This document shows positions 49,646-61,330 of a stretch of DNA of 64,000 bases, piece after piece (position 1 is the first letter of the stretch; each line of letters opens with the position of its first letter). Where the stretch lies: assembly GCA_008360975.2 (NCBI GenBank), contig CM039211.1, positions 26,158,558 through 26,222,557 of the forward strand, read 5' to 3'. The position numbers were made by a program, and so were the translations under genes. Source of the DNA: Lichenostomus cassidix (Eukaryota; Chordata; Aves; Passeriformes; Meliphagidae). Below the pieces are notes generated by a model that was given only the letters and a program-made list of their open reading frames with translations, was not told the origin of the DNA and did not search any database.

Positions 49646-51079
49646 CCCCAGAAAACATTTTCACAAAGTTCCTAGGATGAGTAACCCCGAATCTAGTCTA
49701 ATTCTTACAGGGTAATGGCTCCTACAGGAGCTCTGCAGCTCCTGTAAAATCCCCATCGTATTATCTAGAAGCTCTTGATCAATGCTGTCCTACATTTGGG
49801 AGTACTCAGTTCAAGAGAATTAAAACACAGCCTTAGATGATTAAAACAAAACAGAGAGATATTAAATCAGAATTTCTCATTAGTTTTTTTCATCATGTTC
49901 ATTTTTCTAACAGTTTCCTTTTTTTTTTACATTTGTCTGGAGGATTTTGCACTTCCCAAACTGTTAGCTTTTCACACATACACAAATCTAATCTCTGTAA
50001 GCAAAGTTTGTCTAGAGTCCAGCAAGTTTATGAATCAGTTTCTGAGGGGAAAAGTGTATTTTCTGGCAGGCTCACTTATGTAAATCCGGGCCTTTTTAAG
50101 GCAGGTGACTGTGGACATCAGGGCTCCCTCAAAGCACTCTGAGGCTAAGGAGGCAGGCTGATTTTATACATGGTTGTAATACAAACCAGCATGTTTTGTG
50201 GGGAGAAAGACCCAGTTTGGATTCTCTAAGCTGGCTGGTGCTCCTTGACATAAACTCATCTGAATCCCTGGAGTAACTAGACAGAACTCTGCCGAGTGTC
50301 ATCAGATTAGGACACAAAAAATAAATTTCTGTAATTTTCAGGTTGAGACACTTGCAGGAAAGAAACAGTGTCATAAAATGGTATTGGAGATTGCACAAGA
50401 CTCCATCTGCATCACAGTCTTGAGGTATGTGTCTGCTGAGAGCAAATTTTCACAGCTCAGTAAAGAATCTTTGAAAATTAGTGTTTTTAATGTAAGTGCT
50501 AGCACGGCTCATACCACGAGATAGCTTAGTACTCGGAAGATGCAGAAGACAAAATTTAGAGAAAAAATCTGATAAAAAATACATGCTGGAACTTGAAAGA
50601 AATTGAAGGATTAGAGCTATGTAACTTGACAGAACAGCTGGAAATCCTTTTTTATTTCCCTCCTTTCAACATTTTTAATTTCCAAGCAAAACACATCATG
50701 GTACTACTATAATCAGCTTGAGGACACAAGTAAGAGGGAAAATTAGCTTTAGTGGAACCTCCTGATCCCAGATTCATGCTTTCAACAGGATCAAACCTAC
50801 CCGCAGAATTTATATCTGAATGTGGAAATAAAAAAAGGAAAAGAAAAAAATGGAGTTCTATTTTTGAATAACAAAGGTAAAGTTCCTAGTAACAAGTTAA
50901 AGAACAAAGCAGTTAAGTAATGAAAGAAATAACCACCGGAATGCAGAAAGCAGAAAATTGATGATCTAAGTCCTTGAATGTTGGTATCTGAAAAGATAAT
51001 ATCCTTTTTAACAAGGATGTTGCATGATAAGCCAGAAATACCTCCAGTTTTGACCAATTTTGTGGTGAGTATTTGCTCT
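49646..51079. other. Unique non-coding DNA
   Basis: No gene is recognised. The 101-codon plus-strand frame at 49837-50142 and the 95-codon minus-strand frame at 50797-51084 have no domain I know. A strong hairpin lies at 49723-49746. Confidence 0.5.
49723..49746 (+). repeat. Perfect hairpin, 10-base stem, 4-base loop
   Basis: TACAGGAGCT and AGCTCCTGTA pair exactly around CTGC. No run of T follows that would suggest a terminator, and this is a eukaryotic setting. Confidence 0.85.
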
Positions 51080-51395
51080 AACAATGACCTTTACTCATTA
51101 TGATAGCAAAATGCCCTAGCTCACAAAAAGACCACTACGCACTGAGCTTGTGTTATTCCTTCCTGGGACACATCTGCCTATAAATCAAAGCAGGGAAAGA
51201 ATGAGCCAAGAGCAGCTCAGCCAAGTAACGACTTGAGACATGCTAATAGCCTAAGATTGTAACCACGTGTCTGCTTCTGTGCATCTCTGTGGATTTGCCA
51301 CCTAGCTCCCTACCTGTGAAGAAGGAGTAAATAAATTAAGTACCTCAACTCTGTGTGTGGATAAGCTTCTTGGACACTGGGTGTAAGAATGCAAT
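51080..51395 (+). mobile_element. Possible ERV LTR fragment
   Basis: CTATAAATCA near 51178-51187, then AATAAATTAAG about 150 bases later and GTGTGTGGATAAGCTTCTTG with a TTGGACACTGGGTG end, look like TATA box, polyadenylation signal and U5 of an LTR. No ends, target duplication or family were recognised, so this is weak. Confidence 0.25.
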
Positions 51396-51809
51396 TTTGA
51401 GATGAAAGTATCACCTCTCAGAGGCAAACTAGCCAGTGGAATGTAAAGCCATTACTCAGTGGTCTGAAATTTGACTTTTCAAATGATGCTGTTCCCTCCT
51501 AAAACTCTCCCCTCCTATTTTTGGGTGTTTTGTTCTTTGTTTTGCTTTGGGCTTGTTTTACCTTTTTTTCTTTTTTGAAAATAAGTTAAATATGTTAATA
51601 TTCATATTTTGTAAAATAGATACATTTTGATTTCTTCTGTGGATACTGCTCTTCCTGCTCAGTTACAATAAGGAGCGTTAATGTGATAAGTCTCTGTTTT
51701 TCACTTCAGAATTTTCTCTCCTCCCAAAGGGGCACAATCATTCTGTGCTCTGGTTATGGATCTCCTCTCTCTGAATTATCAATCTTCAGTGAAGTGCCTC
51801 AATAACTGA

Positions 51810-51965
51810 CCTTATTTTCAGGTGCTGAGCCCCTGGCAGCTCCCTTTAAAGTAAATGGAAGTTGCCAGAGGCTCAGCATTTCAGAATCAGGGCACTTAAA
51901 TTTGTTGCCTATCTCTGGATTTAAAAACCTGGCTTGAGGTTCACTTCTCTTTTTTAACTTTGCTC
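51810..51965 (+). mobile_element. Ancient palindromic amniote repeat (probable non-autonomous DNA transposon remnant)
   Basis: TGCTGAGCCCCTGGCA (about 51823-51838) and TGCCAGAGGCTCAGCA (about 51864-51879) pair at 15 of 16 bases. Pairing continues inward through GCTCCCTTTA and TAAATGGAAG to a very small loop. The text then runs on as AGAATCAGGGCACTTAAATT, TGCCTATCTCTGGATTT and AACCTGGCTTGAGG. This whole order resembles a palindromic repeat I recall as abundant in turtle and crocodile genomes (GGTGCTGAGCACCTGCAG, then CCACTTATTTAGGTGCC). I cannot give its catalogue name. If correct it predates birds. Confidence 0.55.
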
Positions 51966-53825
51966 TATAATCCAACATCAAGGGAAAAGTGATAAAAGCA
52001 CATTTGACTACAAGAAAAAAGGGATCCATCTTTTTCTGCCTGTTGGAGTTCATTATTAAAGAGACAGTGTGCCTTAAAATAACACCTTTTAATTCAGGCA
52101 TTTTTTTCTATTATATTACAGCTATAAATAACAATTAAGATGATGCTGCTCAGAAGGGCTTTTCTTTCTTCTTCTCCATCTTGTTAACTTTATGTTTTTG
52201 ACAAGACTACTTGTAAACCTGCCATTTGCTCAGACTTGGTCAGGTTTACCTGAAATGTTTCTAATGTGACATGCCTTTTAGTTTGAACCAGCCTGCCAAC
52301 CCTGTCAGATCTTAGGTAGGCACTGAACTACTTTCTTAATAGGTTAAAATGAAAAGAGAAAGACATACTTACAGCTGTAATACTGTACTTTGCTACAGAA
52401 TACAGATATTAATGAAGCAAGGTCATCTCAAGAAATAGGTACTTGCTCTAAAGCAATTAATACAGCTGGAAAAATAACAAATTGAGAATTGCTCTCCTTA
52501 CACACAGGTTACTCTGATCACATTAATGCTTTCTTAGAGGTATTTTCTCCCATATTTTGGACCTGTGTTTTGCTGCTGAGTGTTCCTGTCAGGTTTTTAG
52601 CTTTGAACCACTGCAGAATAACGCACTTGGACCTCAACTTTTTGAGCCACAGTTTTTGGAAACTGAGTTAGTTACTGCTGATGTTTGACTCTTTGAAGGG
52701 AGGCATATATGTAGTACTAAAGATGCTGCAAATTTTATTTCTGCATTAAAATTTTTCCAGTAGTGTCATATTTTACCTTGCATAACAAACTACGTAATTT
52801 CTGTTCCCTCCATTTAAGAAAGACATGTGCAGTATGAGCTGATGAAGAAGCTACCAAATATGCAAATTGTCATAGCAGAAGAAAAGAAGATGGACTTTCT
52901 TCATCAGAAATTTTATACACTAACAATAAATAACCAGGCAAATAGAAAGTAAAACTACCATACAACTCATTTTAAAGTTATCAGGACTTCAGTGATGTAT
53001 GAAAAAATATAAGTAGGACTGAAAAAGAAAGAAAAAAAGAAATGTCAGGAAAAGTTATAATCTACCCCTTCAGCTTCTCTGGAGTACATCCACTAATGCA
53101 CAAATATCTCATGTGTTTCTGATGGTGGTTAACAATTGTATAACACAAATCATGAGCACCTCAAACATTTCTCTTTTCTCATGTGAAATTTCTGCCTGCA
53201 GCACATCTACTTAACCTAAGTGCATCCTAAACAGGTTGTTGAGAATATCACTGCCTCACAAGTAACAATATTCCCTCTACCAATAAATATTTTTATTCAG
53301 AGATTATTTTATACAACTGTTTTTGAGAATGGACCCCTGTAAATCTACACCATCAATCCCAAGCATTCAATGATGTAAATAATTCTGCAGTGAAAGTCAT
53401 GGAACTAAAATATTTCAGTACTGCCCTTTTAAAATTTCTTTTTTACTCTTGTTATTAATTCCTCAATATTAAATTGTTAAGGAATTTAACTTATTTCTGA
53501 ATCATCTGGTCTCTAAACTTTATTTAATGAAAGTTGTGATTTTGAAGTAAATGTTTAGGAGAAAGGTAGAAAATTTAGAAAAAGAATAAAACACAAAAAT
53601 AAAAAAGAAAATTACATAACAGCTAGAGAAAAGCTAAGTGGCTTGACACCCCTTAACAAATAAATTAAATACATATGTTCCTGTTTATGTTAAACCAAGA
53701 TAACCTGAGTCTCTTTCAGTTCAAGACTATATCTATATTTAAGTGTCTATTTGTAAGTGTCTAAGCTCCCATTATAGACAATTGAGATATGTCAAAACAG
53801 AAAGCAGAGCTTAGAAACTACACTG
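51966..53825. other. Unique AT-rich non-coding DNA
   Basis: No gene or repeat recognised. Confidence 0.5.
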
Positions 53826-54285
53826 TTGAGGTTGGAAGGGAACTCTGGAAGAAAACTTGTCCAAGCCTTCTGCTCAAACAGGGCTACCTGGAGGAGTTCT
53901 AGTAGCATATCCAGATGGCTATTGAAATCTTCAAGGATGGATCTCGGCACCTCCCAGGCAACCTGTGCCACTGCTCTGTCACCCTGACACACACCCTGAA
54001 CTACCTTATATCTACAAGAAGCCTCCTGTGTTTCAGTTTTTGCCCATTGCCTCTTATTCCATCACTGGGCACCACTGAAAGCAACCTGGCTCCATTATAT
54101 ATATTAGATGCATTGATGAAATACTCCTGAGCCTGCTCTTATCCAAGCTAAACAGTCCCAGCTTACTTAGCTTTCCCTCTTATGAGAAATACTCCAGTTG
54201 CTTCATCATCTTTGTGGCCCTTTGCTGGACTTTATATGTGTGTCTCTTGTACCAAGGAGGTCCAAACTGGTCCAAACTTTCTCCA
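53826..54285 (-). mobile_element. CR1 LINE 3'-end fragment
   Basis: GAGGTTGGAAGGGAACTCTG, GCTCTGTCACCCTGACACAC, TGTGTTTCAGTTTTTGCCC, ATTGCCTCTTATTCCATCAC, TCACTGGGCACCACTGAAAG and CATCATCTTTGTGGCCC follow the reverse strand of CR1 over about 460 bases. The octamer terminus at the 53.82 kb side is degraded. Confidence 0.93.
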
Positions 54286-55651
54286 ACATCACTAACAGTG
54301 TCACATAGAACTCACTGAGAAGAGTGTTTGGCTCATTTGCAGAACTACATACAGATCCTTAGCATGCAGCAGCCAAGGCTTGCCTTCAGCTGTGTGGAAA
54401 TGATATCCTGCTTTGTCAGACCTTTTTGCCTTTTTTGTAGAGATGCTAAACTCAGCTCTATTCTTGCTCTTCCCATAGCTAAGGAGCAGTGGCTTTCCCA
54501 AAAGACTCTGTTTCCTCTGGTGACAGCACTAGCTGCTTCCCATGCAAGCAGCCTTATATCCTTCCTACTGACCACCCTATGTCAACACTTTGAGGTGCCC
54601 TTCTGCTGCAAAGATGAATTCTGAAGAGCTGGGGAAGGAAGCAGGTAGGATGGGAGGGCTGGATAGGAGAAGAGTTCATGGTGCAGCCAATGTAAAGGCA
54701 GTGGAAGTGTGGGGACCTTTCTTCTTCCCATCTACAAGCAGCTCCGCTACCCCTCTCTAACCACCTTGTGGTGGGGGACAAATCCTTTGGCTTTTTCTAG
54801 TCTGAATAATGGTATAACTATGTTCCTTCTTTTGCTTGAAAAATTGGCAAGTCAAATAGAAACATCCTGAGATGTGAATTCAACCATGGGCTGTCAAGCA
54901 CTACATAATACACATAAAGGCAGAGCCTGACTTCACAAAAAATATTGAATTTTACTGCATGAATTAATGTAAACAGCTTTTCTCTACCATTGGTGCTCTA
55001 TTGTCACATTCCAGAAGAAATCACATACAGCTACTTAAAAGTAAACACAAACAAGTAGTGAATTACATCTATTACATTTATATCCATTTGCAACATAATG
55101 TAAGCTCAGGAACAGCTAGACTCAATAGGTCCACTTAAAACATTACAATGTAAGAAACATCATGAGATCCAATGCAAAACTCAGATCTATCTTTTGTGCT
55201 CTGAAATCTGGATAAAGTGAGTTACCTGAATGGGAAGATATATAGGAAATTTTCTAGAGATTGGCAGGAATTTCAGTGTATGCTATCATCCTGGCTGCAC
55301 AGCTGCAGTGATGGCAGAGACTGGGTAGCTTGGAATTAGAAATTCTGTGCAAAGTAGCAGGATAATTAATTCACCTTAAAAGTATTACTTAATTACTTGG
55401 CTGCTGAGAAAGATGTAACACAGAGTTGTGCCCGCGTCAGCATTTAAATTAATACCCGTGCTAACTAAGGAATCAGTTATCTCATATTAATGAAATCTCG
55501 CATTTTTTGATCTGCACGGTGTAAATATATCAACTAAAGATACAGAATTAGAAGAATTCATTTGACTTTAATTTGCCAACCAATTTACTACAGTTTGCAA
55601 GCAGATGAGTGAAACTTCAGGTAATGAATTAATTAGTCAAATTTCTTTCTT
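54286..55651. other. Unique non-coding DNA, including a CpG-retaining block
   Basis: No gene is recognised. Overlapping frames at 54301-54781 lie on both strands and show no domain. The 55375-55645 part looks like a conserved noncoding element (see findings). Confidence 0.45.
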
Positions 55652-55805
55652 CATAGAATCTGTGAAGTTTCATGAAGTGAAACAGAGCTTAAAGATCATC
55701 TATTCCTGCCAGATGATTTGCCATGGATAGGGACACCTTCAACTAGACCAGGTTGCTTGGAGCTTCATCCAGCCTGGCTTCAAAACTTCCAGGGATGGGA
55801 CGTCA
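55652..55805 (-). mobile_element. CR1 LINE 3'-end fragment
   Basis: CATAGAATCTGTGAAG, AGCTTAAAGATCATCTATTC, TTGCCATGGATAGGGACACC, CAACTAGACCAGGTTGC and CTTCCAGGGATGGGACG are CR1 3' UTR text on the reverse strand. Confidence 0.88.
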
Positions 55806-58800
55806 TTGGAAACACAAAGTAGAGACACTAACTGAAAATAAAAAGCTTTGGCTTTTACTACAAAAACCTGCAGAAGATTTAATGATATTCTTCTACAAAA
55901 ATTCTCAAAGAAATAATATCACTTCAAAAATTCGTGGTGATTCTTTCAGTACAAATGCTATTTTAACTAAACCCTCTTGCAACTGAAATATCATTATTCA
56001 TTACACACAGCTATTTCCTCCTCTTCTTTTTTCACTGGACAGTGCTATATCTCAGTAGTTTTGCTGTCAACATAACCACATTTTTATAACTAAAAAAAAA
56101 ATCATCACAAGATTATGGATTTGAAACATGCTGCTGACATGTAGCAATATATGTTTTATTCACCTTTCTGTGTGGAAATCCAATTGGTTTCACTAGGAAT
56201 TGTAACTGACAGATTTATAAAATTATCAAAACACCGAACACTGATCTCTCTTTTATTAACTCAGCAATATAACATCATACACCCAATAAAATATTTAAGC
56301 TGAAAATCTTCCCATCTCGGTTTTCAGAGATTGACTAATTTGAGTTAAACATCATTTGAAACGGCAGCACAAGGAGTCCATATGCTTGCAGTCAAGCTGT
56401 TAGTTTTACAGCCTTAACTCAGAAGGAATGGAGTCTTCCTAACTAGAAGTCTTGAGGGAGTTTCAAAGTTTCCCATTTCAGTTGGACAATTTATTCAATC
56501 TCTGTATTCTAGTGATCTATGCCACTATATTTCAATATTCAAATCTCTTGACACTTTATGTTAAAAACCGCCCAAAACTGAACCTCTGCAATTCCTATTA
56601 AGTAAATGTCTCTTAAGAAAAAAACCCTAATAAAATGTTTACAGTGGATATGAATAGGTTTTGGTGGAGCTATAGGCTATATCTTAATTTAAATGCTTTT
56701 TTCCCCCTGCCTTATCCTGAGTTGTGATGACCTAATTTTTCATGGAAGAAAAAGACAAAACACAAAATCAATTAGGTGATAACTCTTTGATGTCCCTTCC
56801 CAATGGAGAAGCAAAAGCTCTCAGGCAAATATTTTTAGGAATAGTCATGATCTAATGCTGGGGAAAATCATCCACTATAAAAATACACTGAAGGGAGAAA
56901 GTTTTGCAGGATAGAAAGATAATCAGAAAGCAATAATAGAAGTTGAATCAAAATAACAGTGAAAATTATTACAGTGGTTGAAATCTCAGTAGTATCTCTG
57001 AACAAATTTTCTAGCAAAATTTATAGTAGATTATATCTCTTTTGTTATTTGACTGGATTCTGGGGGACTGGATCCTATCCCTGTCTTCTCTACTTATGAC
57101 AACATCTCCTGCGGCTATTCTAGCAGCAAAAAGAGAGCAAAAAACCCAACTAACATAAATTTCATATTATATGTATCTGCGAAATCACAGTTCATTTTTC
57201 ACTGCCAGGCAGTCTTACATATGTGAAAACAGATCCTGCAAAATAATAAAAAAAAAAAAATTCCTTCAGAAAAAAAATGCATGCCATAAGAGCTATTTAT
57301 TTAATAGTTTTTCCATAGGTCACACAACAAAACCCCCAAAAAACCAAAATCACAACAAAAACAACAAGAAAAACACCTGTCTCTTAATTCCAATGGGATT
57401 AACATCTTTGTTTTAGATTCCTTTTCTTCTTAAAAGAATGTCCTAATGATAGAACACACAATGAGAGTTGAGAATCAAAAACTTGTGTAACTAGTCCTCC
57501 TAAACTGTCTTTGGTTGTCAGTTGACTTAAAAATGTTACACGGTGTATCTCTGCTAGAATGAAAATAAAAAAAAAAAAAAAATGAACATGACTGTATTGA
57601 GATCTGTGCTTTATCTATACGGGATGGACCCTGTGTAAAATCCATTTTTGCCCTCTGCATCATTCCCTGTGGTACACTGACCAGGCATGAAAAAAACAGT
57701 ATGGAATGTCTGGGACAGCACCTTAAATTAAAACAGATTTGCTGGCTTGCAAAAAGGCATACATAATTTTTCTATGCAAAATAAATCTTCATCTTCTGCA
57801 GTACAGTCAACTAATGGACTCACAAAATGCATGAAAATAAGATTAATAATTTGCAAATAACTAGGTCCAGCATTAGGAAACTTTCACAATGAGCAATCAG
57901 ATGGAGTTACCTGCCAGAATTGCACAATTTGTCAGCTAAATCGTGGTGACTGTCATTCATACTAATAAAATGCTTCTATAGTGTTATATCTATTGCTTCA
58001 GTTTGGCTAATTTGGCAGTAGGTGAATGGCTCTATGCTCTTGTTTATCTTAGACTTTAATATTGCAGGCACAAGGTGATCTTCAAACATTGTTTTCATCC
58101 TGAATATGTTGCTGTTTCATTCACATGTCAACAGCATCTGGTAAGCATGCACTGTAAATTGCCAATTCAGCTCCAAACCCTAAAATTAGTCCAATTTCTA
58201 GAAGGAGCACTAGAGTAGGTGGTAAAACAGTGAATTTGACTAGTCTGGTCAGGTGAATATACCTTGTAGCTATTCCTGGCTCAACCCCCTTCTTATTCTG
58301 ATTACCACCAGTAGGCATGGTTGCCATGAATTGATTTGTCTTCCTTTATGGAGGACCCTGCTCTGAAATCCACACAACCTCAAGAGAATGACTTCCATAC
58401 CTTAGCAATACCCTATACCATGAAAAAAACAATCCATAACAATAGTAAAATCTACTTTCCATTTTGTTTTCTAAACTTCTCTGAGATAACAAAGACTTCT
58501 TTAGTTACATAGGACTTGGATAAATTTATCTTAACATCTAAGAAAGCATTTTAAAACTCTATTTTTTTAATGTTATTCTTTCCTTTCATTTGGCTTAGAA
58601 AATTAAAAAGCTCAGACTGTGATTCTTTTACTAGGCCAAAAATGTTCTGCACGCTTTTATCTCATCACATTTTAAACACTGTTTCCTAATGTCAGGATTA
58701 CTAGGAAGGTCTTACCTTTATGTAATGTACTAGTAAAGATAGTACTTTCAAACAATTAAGGATCTCAGTACAACATTGCTATTCCCTTCAGGAGGCTACA

Positions 58801-60400
58801 TCCAGGTGATATCTGCTTCTATGGTTATAGACCGAGAAAAGCAAAGAAGGAAAGATTCAGCCTTCAGGAAATCTTGATCATTAGACACTTGCTATGTGGC
58901 AGTGCAAAATAAAAAAAAACTGTGGAAAATGCCTCCCTGAAAGGCATCTGACTATCATTTTCTTCATGGCTCCCAAGGACAAAATATTTCAGATGTCGTT
59001 TCTACTCCCATAAAAACTTGGGAAATCCATCCATGACAATTTTTGGTGCTTAATGGTTAAATATTTGGCCTGAACACCTTTAAACATAGCAGTTCTATTC
59101 AGCTTATCTAGCTATATCTTGAGAAAAAACACAGATATAGGAATAAACTACAAAGAACAAGAATTTTTCTGCAGCAAAATCAGCCTCTGACTGATATCAC
59201 ATATGAAAGGTAATGAAATGGTTGCTCCTGAAGCAATTCAGGCTACAGAGAGACTGCCCAGTAATTCAGTCATATCAAAAATATACCAACAGATATATCA
59301 CAATTAGCATAATTTATGTTCTTAAAAAAGACTGAAACTTCTTTCAAATTATCTAACCACAATTTTCTGGTTTGCAGAAGCTGACTGAGATAATCCAAAC
59401 TTTTCAGGAAAGGAGTATGTTATTTCCAACTTGTGTATGATGACATTAATGAAAATAGAACTTTTAGGTTTATGGTGAGTTGTCGCTTAATTATTTACAT
59501 TACCATGTCCAGGTAGGATGAACCATTAATAGAGGAGGTGCTTGCCAAAGCTCAACCCTTTCACCATTTTTAGTGACAACACTTTGACCATTTCTCTGTA
59601 ACATTATTGCAGTATTCAAAGAAAAAGCTACATGGAAAAACATTGTATTAAAAACTAATTTACTGCTAATTAAATACTGCACTGCACTTTTACGTCTAGA
59701 TTTATCAGAAGAGCATTTTACTAATATCTTGGAATCAGCTAGGGGAAGGAATTGTAATCGGAGGGGCAGAGTTCATATTATATCTCTCAAGGTCAGATAT
59801 CTCAAACACATTCAAATTTTCTCCTTCTTCCTGTTGTCTTCTCTCTCCTGTCTGAGCAAACCTGGGTGGTTCAGAGCACCGTCACTGAGTCTCTCTACTC
59901 AGTTGTACAGGAGATAAGTCAAGGCTGATCACTGAGGTCATTCACATTCACCTGCAATCCATGCTCAGTGGGAATCCTCATCCTCCTCATATTGCAGAGT
60001 TGTAAGGACTAGGAATTTTAATTTCAAAGGCATTCATTTTAGAAAAAGAGTTCTTAATCATATTTAAAGCAGAAAATATGTCTCTGGCAACTTTGTGATA
60101 GGAAAAGACAATCCTCTTTTGAGGAGATCAGAAAAACATGTTCCAAAATAGAATTTCTTTAAAATCTGCAGTCAGGCTCTATCAAGAGAATGAATCTTTC
60201 CTTGAGGCCTTAAGAAAGCTATTTTGCTAAATTTGTATCCAACTCATTCACATGCAGACAGAAAAATAATCAAATGCTACTTTTTGATGCTTCAGTTTCA
60301 CCTGTTTTTCTATTTCTTTTTCAAGTTATTCTCATAATTATTTTTCTCTCTTGCTGACCAAAGTGGCTATGCCTGTCACTGTAGGCTATATGTTGCTAAA
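55806..60400. other. Unique AT-rich non-coding stretch
   Basis: No gene, LTR or CR1 recognised in about 4.6 kb. A-rich low-complexity patches lie near 57245-57260, 57325-57375 and 57565-57582. Confidence 0.5.
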
Positions 60401-61029
60401 TTATATATGCTGACCCTGTCTCCTGGTGATGCTTTCTCTGAGGCTGTGGCACTGGAATCCTGCTTGATTAGCCCCTCTGGGCATGATCTTGCCCACCACC
60501 CACAGGCAGCTGTCCTGTCCTGGTCTGGCTGGTCCCCATTCCCAGGGATGTGGGGCTAGGGCTGCTAGTCTTGTCTCCAGCAGCACCCTGCCCCCTGCAA
60601 TGCCCAGGCAGTTATTTTGGAAACATCTCTCTAGGAAGAGTGTGCTGAGCCTCTGCAAAACAGAAATCCTCCTGACACCACATTATGAGTCAAGGAGCAT
60701 GGTGCCATGAGACAGGGTTTTTAGAGGAGGGAATGTATTTGTTTCCAGGCTGCCTTATGAACTGAGGTCACCCAGCTGAGCAGAGATGGGGGAGACCATT
60801 CAGGCTGGTCCCATGGAAAAGCAGCTGTGTCCAGACCAGCTGACTGGCCATGTGGAGATCCCCAAGCAGAGGGAAGAGGAGTTACACTTGGGTTCCTAGA
60901 GGCAAGTGTCCTTGGTCCTAAGGGTGGGCCCCAGAGTGCCATGAATTTCCCAAAAGAACACATGTAGCTCAGAGGCTGAACCTGAAGGTCTTTTCTTTCC
61001 TTGCATGTGACGAATCCCAGACCCATCTG
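60401..61029. other. GC-rich unclassified segment
   Basis: This is clearly richer in G and C than its surroundings, with frames open on both strands for 75-114 codons because of low stop density. No protein family is recognised. It may be the upstream part of the ERV sequence that follows. Confidence 0.4.
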
Positions 61030-61330
61030 TGCTGGGCAGATTCAGGCAGCTCCAACAAAGCCAATACCAGCCAGAGCTGAGGTTGCAGCCATGCTGGTGG
61101 CACCTCTGGGAAAATATATGTAAGGCAGAAAACACCCCACAGGCAGAGGAGGGAACAAAAAATGAGAGAAACAGCACTGAAAGTATTGAAGTCAGGGAGG
61201 AAGGACCAGAGGAGGTTGTTCCAGGCACTGGAGTAGGCATTCCCAGTGGAGGAAGAGGATGCTGCTTCTGAAAGACTGCATCTTGTGGGAAGGAGCCCCA
61301 TTGGAGCAGGATAAGAAATAAGAAATACTA
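61030..61330 (+). mobile_element. Diverged LTR fragment related to the 1394-base LTR
   Basis: Motifs occur in the same order as in 39770-39970. A CCAAT box (61061-61065) is followed by TGCTGGTGGCACCTCTGGGA, then AAAATATATGTAAGG (matching GAAAACATATTTAAG at 39815-39828), GAAGTCAGGGAGGAAGGACC and GTTGTTCCAGGCACTGGAG (matching GGTGCTCCAGGCTTTGGAG). Ends and target duplications are not recognisable, so it is an older or partial copy. The 191-codon minus-strand frame over 60969-61544 is antisense to it and is not a gene. Confidence 0.6.

Noticed and set aside
49148..49675. Frames of 95-175 codons on both strands (proline/serine repeats, lysine/glutamate/glycine repeats)
   Set aside because: Translation of the TTCC/TCCC array in several frames, with no non-repeat domain.
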